This document shows, one piece after another, positions 1 through 7,455 of a DNA stretch of 64,000 nucleotides. Position 1 is the first letter of the stretch. Each line of letters begins with the position of its first letter. This DNA comes from JAXGMQ01 sp040768585 (GTDB lineage: Bacteria; Caldisericota; Caldisericia; JAAYUI01), in contig JAXGMQ010000001.1 in assembly GCA_040768585.1 (NCBI GenBank), positions 1,550,001-1,614,000 on the forward strand. Reading direction: 5' to 3'. A program made the position numbers and the translations under genes. The notes below the pieces were generated by a model. The model saw nothing but the letters and a program-made list of their open reading frames with translations, had not been told where the DNA came from and ran no database searches.

Positions 1-834
1 GAGGTCTCCTTTGGTCAAGGTGTCAAGAAGAATGTCTTGCATTGTTTCTTTGATTGATATTACCTCCATGACCTGGTGAGGAATATCGGGCGTGGAAAAG
101 GATGGGTGTTTGATGAGTCTGTGTGTTCCCTCCTGAAGCATCCTTATGACCTCGCGTGAGGCTACCTCGCGAATGAGTTGCAGGGTGTTGAGAATGAGGT
201 CTTTGTACTCTTTGAATCCTTCGATTTCTCGAACCATGGATGAGTAAATCTGTATTGGTGTCCAGCCCGGATTGCTCTGTATCCGGTGCAGCATAGCTCT
301 CGACAGTTTGTCTAGGACGTGTTGCTCAGGCACTTCGCTCTGAGTCAATATAAATTCCCTGATGTCATCAGCGTTCACAACGACCACGAGGAGAACCTTG
401 TTTGGAGGGATTGCAAGCAGGTGGATGGATTTGAACTTGAGTCTTTGGGCAAGTGGAAAAAGAACAATTGAGACGGTTTGGGTATGTTCTGAGAGCGCAT
501 CCGAGATGGAGTGCAAAATAGCCTCCAGCCTCCTGTGTTTTGGAATCTCAACTGGGATTGGTTTCTGACCTGGCACACCGTCTGTGAGGAGCCTATCGAC
601 ATATGCCCTGTAGCCTCTGTAGCTGGGGATTCTGCCGGCTGATACGTGGGGTTGTAGCACAAACCCCTCGGCTTCGAGCTTCCCAAGCTCTGCCCTTATG
701 GTGGCTGAGGATACGGAATATGGCAGCTTGGATGCGATTTCCTCAGACGAAATCGGCTCCCCTTTCTCGATGTAACTTGTGACGAGAACCCTTAGGATAT
801 CCGATGCTCTTTCCTCTCCACCTTTGATTGCCAT
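1..834 (-). CDS. hrcA: Heat-inducible transcription repressor HrcA (C-terminus cut by window edge)
   Basis: Reading leftward from the ATG at 832-834 gives an open frame that runs off the window start (278 codons present). The protein begins MAIKGGEERASDILRVLV and has the family's N-terminal winged helix, with SSATIRAELGKLEAEGFVLQ followed by QPHVSAGRIPSYRGYRAYVD, the HrcA signature. HrcA is the cytoplasmic repressor of groE/dnaK heat-shock operons and binds CIRCE inverted repeats. It is often the first gene of hrcA-grpE-dnaK-dnaJ, so grpE may follow to the left, outside the window. No Shine-Dalgarno sequence precedes the ATG; see the promoter entry at 844-872. No CIRCE palindrome was seen upstream. 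Confidence 0.95.
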   Translation of the reverse strand, partial: MAIKGGEERASDILRVLVTSYIEKGEPISSEEIASKLPYSVSSATIRAELGKLEAEGFVLQPHVSAGRIPSYRGYRAYVDRLLTDGVPGQKPIPVEIPKHRRLEAILHSISDALSEHTQTVSIVLFPLAQRLKFKSIHLLAIPPNKVLLVVVVNADDIREFILTQSEVPEQHVLDKLSRAMLHRIQSNPGWTPIQIYSSMVREIEGFKEYKDLILNTLQLIREVASREVIRMLQEGTHRLIKHPSFSTPDIPHQVMEVISIKETMQDILLDTLTKGDL

Positions 835-843
835 ATATGCCTG

Positions 844-872
844 ATTTTATGACAGCTACTTGACGCTTTCAA
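844..872 (-). promoter_or_regulatory. Predicted promoter of hrcA
   Basis: On the minus strand TTGAAA (867-872), a 17-nt spacer and TAAAAT (844-849) match a sigma-70-type promoter. Transcription would start about 836-838, only a few bases before the hrcA ATG at 834. The mRNA would then be essentially leaderless, which fits the absence of a ribosome-binding site. Based on consensus match only. Confidence 0.4.
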
Positions 873-1040
873 GTTAGATTCAACTATGAAATCCTGATTT
901 GTTTGCGGTCTCACTAACTTAAAATTGGCGTTTTCACAGACACCTTAAGATTTGCCTCTGATTCTCTAGCTCTCGATAAATACTTGAACTGCTTGCCCTC
1001 TATTCAGAAAGACTTTCAACTGTGACTGATTGTTCAAAAT

Positions 1041-1173
1041 CCCTCACCCCATCCCCTCTCCCTTTATAAGGGAGAGGGGTAAGCAGGAACCCCTCCTCAC
1101 CCACCTTCTGGAGCTCTTCTTTGAACTTACTCCCTCTCCTCTGTGAGGGAGAGTGTTAGGGTAGGGAGATATT
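1041..1173. repeat. Composite palindromic repeat (CCCTCACCCC / CCCTCTCCC type)
   Basis: Two hairpin units in opposite orientation. The first (1041-1079) reads CCCTCACCCC and then a 12-bp perfect stem CCCCTCTCCCTT/AAGGGAGAGGGG. The second (1129-1173) has a shorter stem CTCCCTC/GAGGGAG and a right end resembling the mirror image of the first unit's left end. Related units occur at 7017-7197 and 8592-8633. Such REP/MITE-like palindromes are common non-coding dispersed repeats. Weak coding frames through them are artefacts. Confidence 0.75.
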
Positions 1174-1426
1174 GCTTGATCACCCCTACCACAACTTTTT
1201 GATACCTCTTGCTCGATAAAAAACGTGGTGATGATACGGGACATAACCTGCCCACGCGACACCATAGATTTGCATGCTCCCACCAGACTTCTATAGTAGT
1301 GTTATTTTATTGGAGGTGATCGTGTGTAAGGACACGGTGTTGACAAGACAAAGATAAGAATTGATAATTGTGCCTTGGAAACAGGTCTTTTGTTTGTAGT
1401 CACAAAGTGCGGTATGGAGGAGCAGA

Positions 1427-1987
1427 ATGGAAAAGGAAAAGCTTATGTATGACAATGAGCAGGAGCTCGATGAGGTCAAAAACAATATCAACGAAAACCT
1501 TAGGATGCAGTATGACAATCTTGTAAAAAGAATAATGCTAAAACGCGCATCGATGAACAGGGCAATCATAGTAAACTTGGCTGTGACGGCCGTTTTTATG
1601 TGGTTGATATTTGTCGTTTTCCCACAGCACAGATTTGCTCATGATGCCATATCTGGAATGTATGTTCCCGCTGCCACATCAACGCTTTTTAGTGTCATCC
1701 TATCCATCATCTTCTTTATCCTCTTAATTTGTTACAACGCACTCTCCATCTACCATTTCTACCTCTCAAAGAGGTTCCTTGCCCACCTCTTCTCAAACAA
1801 GCATGCCATCGCTGAGAAACTTGGACTTGCAGCACACGGCGCAGACCAAAAGCACGCAGGCATCTGGAAGATTGGTATGAGCGCTGATATATGCAAGGTC
1901 TCATACCTTTGGCTGATTCTTGCGGCTAACGTTGCTGTGTTCATCCTGTATCTGCTGTTTTCTTTCGGGGCAAAGCTTTTTATATAG
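1427..1987 (+). CDS. Membrane protein of unknown function, three transmembrane helices
   Basis: A 186-residue protein that I do not recognise as a named family. A charged N-terminal region (about residues 1-45, rich in E, N and K) could form a helix. It is followed by hydrophobic segments near residues 47-66 (IIVNLAVTAVFMWLIFVVF), 82-106 (TLFSVILSIIFFILLICYNAL) and 160-182 (YLWLILAANVAVFILYLLFSF). The layout resembles small 2TM-type membrane proteins, but no catalytic motif is visible. The start is supported by GGAGGAG 4-10 nt upstream of the ATG. It stands alone, ending just before the promoter of the riboswitch-controlled thiT gene. Confidence 0.75.
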   Translation: MEKEKLMYDNEQELDEVKNNINENLRMQYDNLVKRIMLKRASMNRAIIVNLAVTAVFMWLIFVVFPQHRFAHDAISGMYVPAATSTLFSVILSIIFFILLICYNALSIYHFYLSKRFLAHLFSNKHAIAEKLGLAAHGADQKHAGIWKIGMSADICKVSYLWLILAANVAVFILYLLFSFGAKLFI

Positions 1988-2001
1988 GTAGATTTAGATT
2001 A

Positions 2002-2029
2002 TTGACAAACTGATTTTTTGGAGTAAACA
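2002..2029 (+). promoter_or_regulatory. Candidate promoter for the TPP riboswitch-thiT transcript
   Basis: A perfect TTGACA (2002-2007) is followed after 16 nt by TAAACA (2024-2029), about 45 nt before the riboswitch aptamer begins. The -35 box is convincing and the -10 box weak. Confidence 0.4.
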
Positions 2030-2078
2030 GATGGTGTTCGACTGCCTTCGAGCGTTGTAGAAGGCTCGACAAGATACA

Positions 2079-2165
2079 TCGGGGTGCCGGAAGGCTGAGA
2101 GGGTGTATGAGTTCTCACCCAACCCGCTGAACCTGATCTGGGTAATGCCAGCGAAGGGAATGCGA
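2079..2165 (+). ncRNA. TPP (THI-element) riboswitch
   Basis: All conserved parts of the thiamine pyrophosphate aptamer are present in order: GGGGTGCC (2081-2088), GGCTGAGA (2093-2100) with GGGTG..., CTCACCC closing the first arm, then GAACCTGATCTGGGTAATGCCAGCGAAGGGA in two overlapping stretches (about 2129-2159). TPP binding normally shuts down thiamine genes. The downstream region (2196-2261) has elements for translational control: a CCTCCT anti-Shine-Dalgarno (2204-2209), an 8-bp hairpin TGTGATGC/GCATCACA (2220-2245) and the thiT ribosome-binding site AAGGAGG (2255-2261). The next gene, a thiamine transporter, is the expected target. Confidence 0.96.
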
Positions 2166-2265
2166 CACATCAAACTCGAGACGAGATTTCGAGACCTTCC
2201 CCACCTCCTACAGGAAGTCTGTGATGCTTATTGGTTTGCATCACATGAAAACTTAAGGAGGAGAA

Positions 2266-3228
2266 ATGCTTACAGGTATTATTTCAAATGGGCTGCTTTT
2301 AGCCTCGGCTGAGGTTGACACGGCAGCGCCGGTTGTGGCTGAACCATCTATCTGGGATAGGATTACGGGCTGGCTTTACAACAACATTGCCATTCACTTC
2401 ACAAACATGAATATCTGGATATCAGCACTCATAGCGCTTGTCATTGTTGCTGGAATTATCTGGTACGTTGTTGTATCAAGAAAGATAAAGTGGCAACCAT
2501 CGATTATTGCTGAAATCGCAATAGCTGCGGCACTGTCGCTGATTCTCGGATTTTTTAAGATATACAGATTGCCAGAGGGTGGCTCGGTCTCGTTGGCGAT
2601 GTTGCCTGTTTTGTTTGTCGCTCTCAGGCGTGGTGTTGTGCCAGGTGTGACGTGCGGTATCATCGCTGGATTCCTTCAGATGATTCCAGACCCCTTCCTG
2701 GTTCACCCGCTTCAGATAATCCTCGATTACCCAATGGCATGGGGCGCAATCGGTCTTGCCGGGTTGCTTGTTGATAAAAATGGTCAGAGGATGCTCAACT
2801 GGATTTTGGGTGGTCTCATCGCAATCTTTGCTGGATTGACTGTATATGGAATCACAACAAACGTCACATCAGCCTGGTTTGACTCAGGTTTGGAACACGC
2901 CACCATCGGGTGGGATATGTATGCGTTCCTTGGAATCGTGCTTGTTTTCCTCGTTCCGTCGTTTTTCATCTATCTTAAGGGATTTGCTGGTAAGGTGGGT
3001 GCCGTTTGTCTTGCGTCGTTTGGGAGATTCTTCTTCCACTTCCTTGCTGGCGTGTTTTTCTTCTGGATGTTTATCACAGCCTGGGAAGGCTTTACTCTCT
3101 TTGGTTATGTGTCGATTTATATCTCACTTCACCTTATCCCTGAGGCGATTCTTGCTATTGTTGCCTCTATTCCGATCATTAGAAGAACAACACTCCTTGA
3201 GGCTCAGGAGAACACTCTGCTAGTTTAA
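2266..3228 (+). CDS. thiT: Energy-coupling factor (ECF) thiamine transporter S-component ThiT, with N-terminal extension
   Basis: A 320-residue integral membrane protein that binds thiamine and works with the shared ECF energizing module, whose genes are not in this window. The ThiT signature is clear from about residue 105: GGSVSLAMLPVLFVALRRG, then IAGFLQMI, HPLQIILDYPMAWGAIGLAG and, near residue 250, GRFFFHFLAGVFFFW. Typical ThiT proteins are about 180-200 residues. Here about 95 extra N-terminal residues precede the core, including one added transmembrane helix (about residues 50-70, WISALIALVIVAGIIWYVVV). The start has AAGGAGG 5 nt upstream. Regulation by the TPP riboswitch just upstream confirms the substrate. 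The role of the extension is unknown. Confidence 0.93.
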   Translation: MLTGIISNGLLLASAEVDTAAPVVAEPSIWDRITGWLYNNIAIHFTNMNIWISALIALVIVAGIIWYVVVSRKIKWQPSIIAEIAIAAALSLILGFFKIYRLPEGGSVSLAMLPVLFVALRRGVVPGVTCGIIAGFLQMIPDPFLVHPLQIILDYPMAWGAIGLAGLLVDKNGQRMLNWILGGLIAIFAGLTVYGITTNVTSAWFDSGLEHATIGWDMYAFLGIVLVFLVPSFFIYLKGFAGKVGAVCLASFGRFFFHFLAGVFFFWMFITAWEGFTLFGYVSIYISLHLIPEAILAIVASIPIIRRTTLLEAQENTLLV

Positions 3229-3245
3229 GCGATTGGTTTAATCGT

Positions 3246-3270
3246 GTGGGGGATGAAAATCCCCCCTTTT
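3246..3270 (+). terminator. Rho-independent terminator after thiT
   Basis: Stem GGGGGAT (3248-3254) / ATCCCCC (3259-3265) with a GAAA loop, followed by CTTTT, 18 nt after the thiT stop. It separates the riboswitch-thiT transcript from the next gene. Confidence 0.7.
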
Positions 3271-3347
3271 GCCTATGTCCTGAAATAATATCAGACGGGT
3301 TGTGGTCAGTTGTTGAAGTCAAAAGAGCCTGAGTATAAGATGAGTCT

Positions 3348-3983
3348 GTGAACGTGGAAAAAACTGTTGTTGCCAAATCAAAGGGATATTATGAGGAAAA
3401 AAAGTCTGAATTCTTCTCTATACTTGCCCCTTTTCATTCGATCGACGAATTAAACGACTACATCTCAACCCTCAGAAAAAAACACCCTGGCATGTGTCAT
3501 TTCTGCTCAGCTGTTAGGCTCCGAAATCCTATTCTCACAGAAAAAGCCTCAGATGACGGAGAGCCAAATGGCACGGCGGGTAGACCAATCTTGCAGGCTC
3601 TTCAGAGAGCAAATCTCATGAATTGCGGGATTGTGGTTTATCGCAAGTTTGGTGGGACAAAACTTGGCACGGGTGGACTCGTGAGGGCTTACCAAACGGT
3701 GGCGTTTGACGCAATTGAACATGCAACCGTTGGTGAGATGGTCGAATTCTCTGTCTTCGGTTTTTCTCTAAACTATACCGATTGGGCAAAAACAGAGGGG
3801 CTCATCAGGGATTTTGACTCAAATCCAGAAGTCGAGTACACAGACTCAGTGAGTGTGAATATGGCAGTCCACCCCGATGATACCGACAGATTCAAATCAA
3901 GCATGACCGAGGCAACGAGTGGAAGGATAGACATCCTTGACTTGGGCAGTGTGGCAAGGTTTGTGGTTGAAAACTCAGATTAG
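3348..3983 (+). CDS. YigZ/IMPACT-family protein
   Basis: A 211-residue member of the YigZ/YvyE/IMPACT family. The hallmark block lies around residues 65-125: ASDDGEPNGTAGRPIL, then NCGIVVYRKFGGTKLGTGGL followed by VRAY. The N-terminal domain has the ribosomal-protein-S5-like fold and the C-terminal part an EF-G domain V-like fold. Eukaryotic IMPACT acts in translational control; the bacterial role is unsettled. The start is uncertain: GTG at 3348 or GTG at 3354, neither with a strong ribosome-binding site. The gene lies between thiT and a methyltransferase gene 17 nt downstream. Confidence 0.9.
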   Translation: MNVEKTVVAKSKGYYEEKKSEFFSILAPFHSIDELNDYISTLRKKHPGMCHFCSAVRLRNPILTEKASDDGEPNGTAGRPILQALQRANLMNCGIVVYRKFGGTKLGTGGLVRAYQTVAFDAIEHATVGEMVEFSVFGFSLNYTDWAKTEGLIRDFDSNPEVEYTDSVSVNMAVHPDDTDRFKSSMTEATSGRIDILDLGSVARFVVENSD

Positions 3984-4000
3984 TAAGTACTGGAGGTTTT

Positions 4001-4648
4001 ATGAGCCTTTTTGATGGAGTTGCAGGTTGTTATGATGCCTTTTTTGACACCAGACTTGGGAAGGCAGTGCTTCACTATGAGCTTCAGTTGATTATGAAGA
4101 TGCTTGACCCAAAGTCCGGACTCTCTACCCTTGATGCGGGATGTGGCACAGGGGTATTCACAGAGCAACTTGTTAAATCAGGCATGACGGTCACCGGATT
4201 CGACGAGTCCGAGAAGATGTTAGAGGTTGCATCAAAAAAGCCCGACCTTAAAAGAACAAAATTCTTGAAAGGTGACATTCATAATCTTCCCTTTGAGGAT
4301 GCCTCATTTGATAGGGTTTTATGCGCCTTTGTTGTTGAGTTTCTTGAGAACCCAAAGACTGCAATCAGAGAATTTTGGAGGGTGCTCAAACCAGGGGGAG
4401 TATTGGTCGTTGCGACTTTGAATTCTAAAGGTGCATGGGCAGACTCCCGCAAAGCTGACCCATTCTGGCATAATGCGACCTTCAGGACGGATGATGAGCT
4501 TCTGGCTCTTGGGCCGACAGGCGGTGCTGCAAGGCACTGTGTTTTCTTTCCCCCGACAACTAAGGTATTCTTTGGAGTGCACGAAACACTTGGCAGATGC
4601 AAGGGGAGTGACGAAGGAGCAGCGGTTATTGCGAGATGGGTCAGATGA
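4001..4648 (+). CDS. Class I SAM-dependent methyltransferase
   Basis: A 215-residue soluble protein with a Rossmann-type SAM-binding domain: motif I LDAGCGTGVFTEQL near residues 46-59, the acidic end of strand 2 in VTGFDESEKML, motif post-I/II LKGDIHNLPFEDASFDRVLC and motif III FWRVLKPGGVLVVATLN. This matches the Methyltransf_11/UbiE-like group; the substrate cannot be read from sequence. The start is supported by GGAGG 5-9 nt upstream. The stop codon overlaps the next start (ATGA), so the two proteins are probably translationally coupled. Confidence 0.9.
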   Translation: MSLFDGVAGCYDAFFDTRLGKAVLHYELQLIMKMLDPKSGLSTLDAGCGTGVFTEQLVKSGMTVTGFDESEKMLEVASKKPDLKRTKFLKGDIHNLPFEDASFDRVLCAFVVEFLENPKTAIREFWRVLKPGGVLVVATLNSKGAWADSRKADPFWHNATFRTDDELLALGPTGGAARHCVFFPPTTKVFFGVHETLGRCKGSDEGAAVIARWVR

Positions 4649-4884
4649 ACATAAAATTCCAGGTGTCAATCTATCCTCTTGAGACAAAGCAGGTTGATTC
4701 GTGTGTGCTTCGAGCTATCGATTCACTCAAAGATTCTGGGGTAGAATATGTGACAAATGACATGTCCACAGTTATCACAGCCGACTCGTCAAAGGGATTC
4801 GAGGTCACCCAGAAACTCTTTGAGAAAGCTGCGAGTGAGGGCAAGGTTGTGATGAATGTGACAGTGTCGAATGCCTGCGGATAG
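4645..4884 (+). CDS. MTH1187/YkoF-type thiamine-binding protein
   Basis: A 79-residue protein (MNIKFQVSIYPLETK...) with the layout of the MTH1187/YkoF fold: a beta strand ending in SIYPL, a helix, ESG-like SLKDSGVEYVTNDMSTVI, a second helix with FEVTQKLFEKA and a closing strand VVMNVTVS. Members of this superfamily bind thiamine or act with thiamine/HMP transporters. The location just after the riboswitch-thiT gene fits that role. I choose the ATG at 4645 because it overlaps the methyltransferase stop as ATGA; an ATG nine bases upstream (4636) is also possible. The family call rests on pattern recognition. Confidence 0.7.
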   Translation: MNIKFQVSIYPLETKQVDSCVLRAIDSLKDSGVEYVTNDMSTVITADSSKGFEVTQKLFEKAASEGKVVMNVTVSNACG

Positions 4885-5234
4885 CTCTTGTCAAGATAGA
4901 TGCTCCAGGATCATTAAGCTATCAGGTATCTTTGTGTTATAAAGTCTGTCAGATATTTGATAGATGATTTTCTGTATACAGGTTGAAGCAGTTATCGATT
5001 GAAACCTTGGAGATACCGATGAGTTATCCAGTGGTAGTGCCCCCCCGTTTTCGTTTAAAAACACCAAAGACGTGAGCACCACCAAGTCGGAAATGGTCGA
5101 CGATGAGTCGGATTTAACAGGAAAATGGAGCCTGGAAAAAAACGATCCGACTCTCAACACAAGCTCGCATTGTACCACAGATTTTGTATATTAAAAATCA
5201 ACACATTCGTGTTTGCCTATGCCAATCCCAAGAG
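4885..5234. other. Gene-free stretch upstream of the FGGY kinase
   Basis: No convincing gene or RNA. It is AT-rich toward the right, with a C-run near 5040. A 95-codon open frame on the minus strand has no ribosome-binding site and no recognisable motif. Confidence 0.5.
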
Positions 5235-5240
5235 TATAAT
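5235..5240 (+). promoter_or_regulatory. TATAAT box immediately before the kinase start codon
   Basis: A perfect TATAAT ends 6 nt before the ATG at 5247, so transcription would begin at or next to the start codon. A weak -35 (TTGCCT, 5213-5218) lies 16 nt upstream. No ribosome-binding site precedes the ATG, which suggests a leaderless mRNA. Confidence 0.4.
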
Positions 5241-5246
5241 CGGTAC

Positions 5247-6893
5247 ATGGCAAGGATACTTCTCGGACTAGAATTTGGAATGGATGGCGTCAAGGCTTGC
5301 GCTGTTGATGTCAAGACCGGCTCGATGGTGGGGATTGCATCCGATGAGTACTCAAGTCCCACCCGTTCCGATGTGCTTCCAGATGGCACAAAACTCCCAA
5401 CAGGTTTTGCTTATACCAATCCCTCCCTTTGGCTCGTGTCCATGAAGAATGCAATCGAAAAACTTCTTGATGAAACGGGAATCCCATCAAACGAGATATA
5501 CTCCCTTGGAATAGCGTTTGATAGCTGCACTGTCATGCCGACAGATGCCTCGGGTGTGCCTCTTTGCATGATGGACAAATACAAATCTAACCCAAACGCA
5601 TGGCCGAAAACCTGGAAACACACGGCAGCAACCCCATACGCTGAAACTCTCACAAAAATTGCCCAAGACAGAGGAGAGCCATTCCTGGAAAACACAGGCA
5701 ATAGGGTCAGCCCAGAGTGGATGTGGCCTAAGCTTCTTCAGACGATTGAAGAATCGTCAGAGATGGTCAAAGACATCGCCTGGTATCTTGAAGCAGGTGA
5801 TTGGATAACTTGGCAACTCACGGGGGTACAGACTCGTAATCAGTGTTCCGCCGGATATAAAGCATGTTACGTCAAAGATATCGGATATCCATCGGGCGAT
5901 TATTTTGCCTCAGTCTCAGTTGACATGGCAAGGATCGCCGAAAGGGCTGAGGCCTTGCCGGTATTATCTCCGGGCAGATTTGTTGGTGAGTTGCTTCCTG
6001 AGGCAGCGGACAATCTTGGGCTAGAGGCTGGTTTGCCGGTTGGTGCTGCGGTGATTGATGCTCATGGTGCTGTTGCGGGAGCTGGTATTTCAAATCCGAA
6101 TGTGTTGGTGATGGTGTTTGGTCATTCAACAGCCCACCTTGTGATGAGCAGAGAAGAGAAGATTTTTGAGGGATACTCTGCCATGGTCAAGGACGGTATT
6201 CTTGATGATTACTGGGGATATGAGGCGGGACAGCCGGCAACCGGAGACATCTTTCACTGGTTCAGAAGCATTCTTGCGCCTCTTGATCTCTATGACAGAG
6301 TTGAAGATGATAATGTCTCGGCAAATATCGTGCTTGACAGATGGTTGAGTGAGACTCCACCCGGTGCATCAGGTTTGCTCTCGCTCGATTGGTTTGCCGG
6401 AAACAAAAGCCCACTTACCAATCCAAACCTGACAGGTGCCCTCTTTGGGTTGAGGCTTGATACAACACCTGCTCAGATATATAAATCTCTCGTTGAAGCG
6501 ACTGCCTTTGGCACAAGGAAAATCATTGATTCGTTTGCCGAGGGTGGAATTCCAATTGATAGCATTGTGGCTGTTGGTGAGGTTCCATTTTCCTCACCAT
6601 CGCTTCTCCAGGTCTATGCTGATGTGACTGGCATCCCGATTACTGTACCCGACGCTGTTGAGGCGATTGTGCGTGGTGCAGCAATCATCGGTGGAATTGC
6701 AATTGGGTTTGAAAGCCTTGGCTACAAAAATCGTGAGGAATACTTTGAGGCGATGAGACCAGCCGGACACGATTTCTTCAAACCGGACGCAAATGCCCAT
6801 GTGGTATATGATAAGCTCTACAAGAAATATCTTGAGGTTTTTACTGAATATGGGAAGGTAGATTCACTGTTGTCTAGATTGAGGAATGGCTAA
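5247..6893 (+). CDS. FGGY-family carbohydrate kinase, ribulokinase (AraB)-like
   Basis: A 548-residue sugar kinase, the usual length for the AraB subgroup. FGGY_N features: LLGLEFGMDGVKACAVDVKTG near the N-terminus and SLGIAFDSCTVMPTDASGVPL. The AraB-like central block reads VIDAHGAVAGAGISNPNVLV, VFGHSTAHLVMS and GYEAGQPATGDIFHWF. FGGY_C has GLLSLDWFAGNKSPL and SLVEATAFGTRKIIDSFAEG with IYADVTG-like VYADVTGIPI. Expected reaction: ATP-dependent phosphorylation of ribulose or a related ketose. No other pentose-pathway genes are nearby, so the sugar is uncertain. The usual GG(I/L)..KN motif is replaced by AVGEVPFSSPS. The start at 5247 rather than 5184 fits family length and the TATAAT box. Confidence 0.88.
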   Translation: MARILLGLEFGMDGVKACAVDVKTGSMVGIASDEYSSPTRSDVLPDGTKLPTGFAYTNPSLWLVSMKNAIEKLLDETGIPSNEIYSLGIAFDSCTVMPTDASGVPLCMMDKYKSNPNAWPKTWKHTAATPYAETLTKIAQDRGEPFLENTGNRVSPEWMWPKLLQTIEESSEMVKDIAWYLEAGDWITWQLTGVQTRNQCSAGYKACYVKDIGYPSGDYFASVSVDMARIAERAEALPVLSPGRFVGELLPEAADNLGLEAGLPVGAAVIDAHGAVAGAGISNPNVLVMVFGHSTAHLVMSREEKIFEGYSAMVKDGILDDYWGYEAGQPATGDIFHWFRSILAPLDLYDRVEDDNVSANIVLDRWLSETPPGASGLLSLDWFAGNKSPLTNPNLTGALFGLRLDTTPAQIYKSLVEATAFGTRKIIDSFAEGGIPIDSIVAVGEVPFSSPSLLQVYADVTGIPITVPDAVEAIVRGAAIIGGIAIGFESLGYKNREEYFEAMRPAGHDFFKPDANAHVVYDKLYKKYLEVFTEYGKVDSLLSRLRNG

Positions 6894-7455
6894 TCAGTAG
6901 GATGGCATTTCGGATTTAAAATTTGAATTCTCACTTAGCACTGGATAACTCAGAAACGATTGATATGGAATTATTGAGATCGGGCGTGTGAGTAAGATGT
7001 TTGACAAGTACTAAGACCCTCCTCACCCCAGCCCTCTCCTCCAGAGAGGAGAGGGAGTTCATCGAAGGAGGTTTGTTATTTTTATAGCTCCTGCCCCAAA
7101 GCCGGAAGACTTGCTTTTTTCGCTCTCCACCTTCCAACAGGATTTTTATGTTCCTCCCCCTCTCCCTTTATGAAGGGAGGGGGGGAGGGGTGAGGGATTT
7201 TAATAATAAAACGGAAACTTTTACAACAAAGGCAATTGGTATGGGAGAAGGTAATCGAATTATAAGTAACAGGGTTGATAGACAGCATTGTAGTGGAAAA
7301 AGATTACCCCAGAGCAAAATGCTAAGTTGGATGGAAGCTTGAGGAGTTTATAAAGACGCAACTTGAGTCAGCAGTTAAACAACTTTCAAGTGACTTATCA
7401 TCGGGTTTATTAACTCAATTTGCGAAGTGAAGTAAGGTTATCATGGAAAAAATAT
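6894..7455. other. Gene-free stretch with palindromic repeats and a possible gene remnant
   Basis: Contains the composite repeat at 7017-7197. At 7326-7430 there is an open frame without a start (an in-frame stop lies just before it) reading ...WKLEEFIKTQLESAVKQL... to a TGA. It looks like natural helical coding sequence and may be a decayed gene end, but is too short to assign. Confidence 0.4.
7017..7197. repeat. Composite palindromic repeat, second copy
   Basis: Left unit 7017-7056: CCCTCCTCACCCC, then CCCTCTCCT/AGGAGAGGG hairpin. Right unit about 7152-7197: CCTCCCCCTCTCCCTTTA, then AAGGGAGGGGGGGAGGGG and TGAGGG, in mirrored orientation. The two units flank about 95 bp. Same left/right arrangement as the copy at 1041-1173. 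Confidence 0.75.

Larger units (their letters stand above)
835..1426. other. Gene-free stretch between hrcA and the 1427 gene
   Basis: No supportable gene. The left end holds the hrcA promoter. The middle (1041-1173) holds C/G-rich palindromic repeat DNA described separately. The remainder before the membrane-protein gene shows nothing I can name apart from its ribosome-binding site GGAGGAG just upstream of 1427. Confidence 0.6.

Noticed and set aside
362..686. Open frames of 68 and 103 codons on both strands
   Set aside because: They lie inside hrcA in other frames; the hrcA reading is far better supported.
835..1040. CIRCE operator expected near hrcA
   Set aside because: No TTAGCACTC-N9-GAGTGCTAA-like inverted repeat seen; it may lie at groE or dnaK elsewhere.
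1041..1283. 79-codon minus-strand frame with SSRRWVRRG-type sequence
   Set aside because: Typical product of translating palindromic repeat DNA.
2103..2312. 69-codon open frame
   Set aside because: It crosses the TPP riboswitch aptamer and the thiT start; shadow frame.
4891..5178. 95-codon open frame on the minus strand
   Set aside because: No ribosome-binding site, no motif, unnatural composition including a run of Gly codons.
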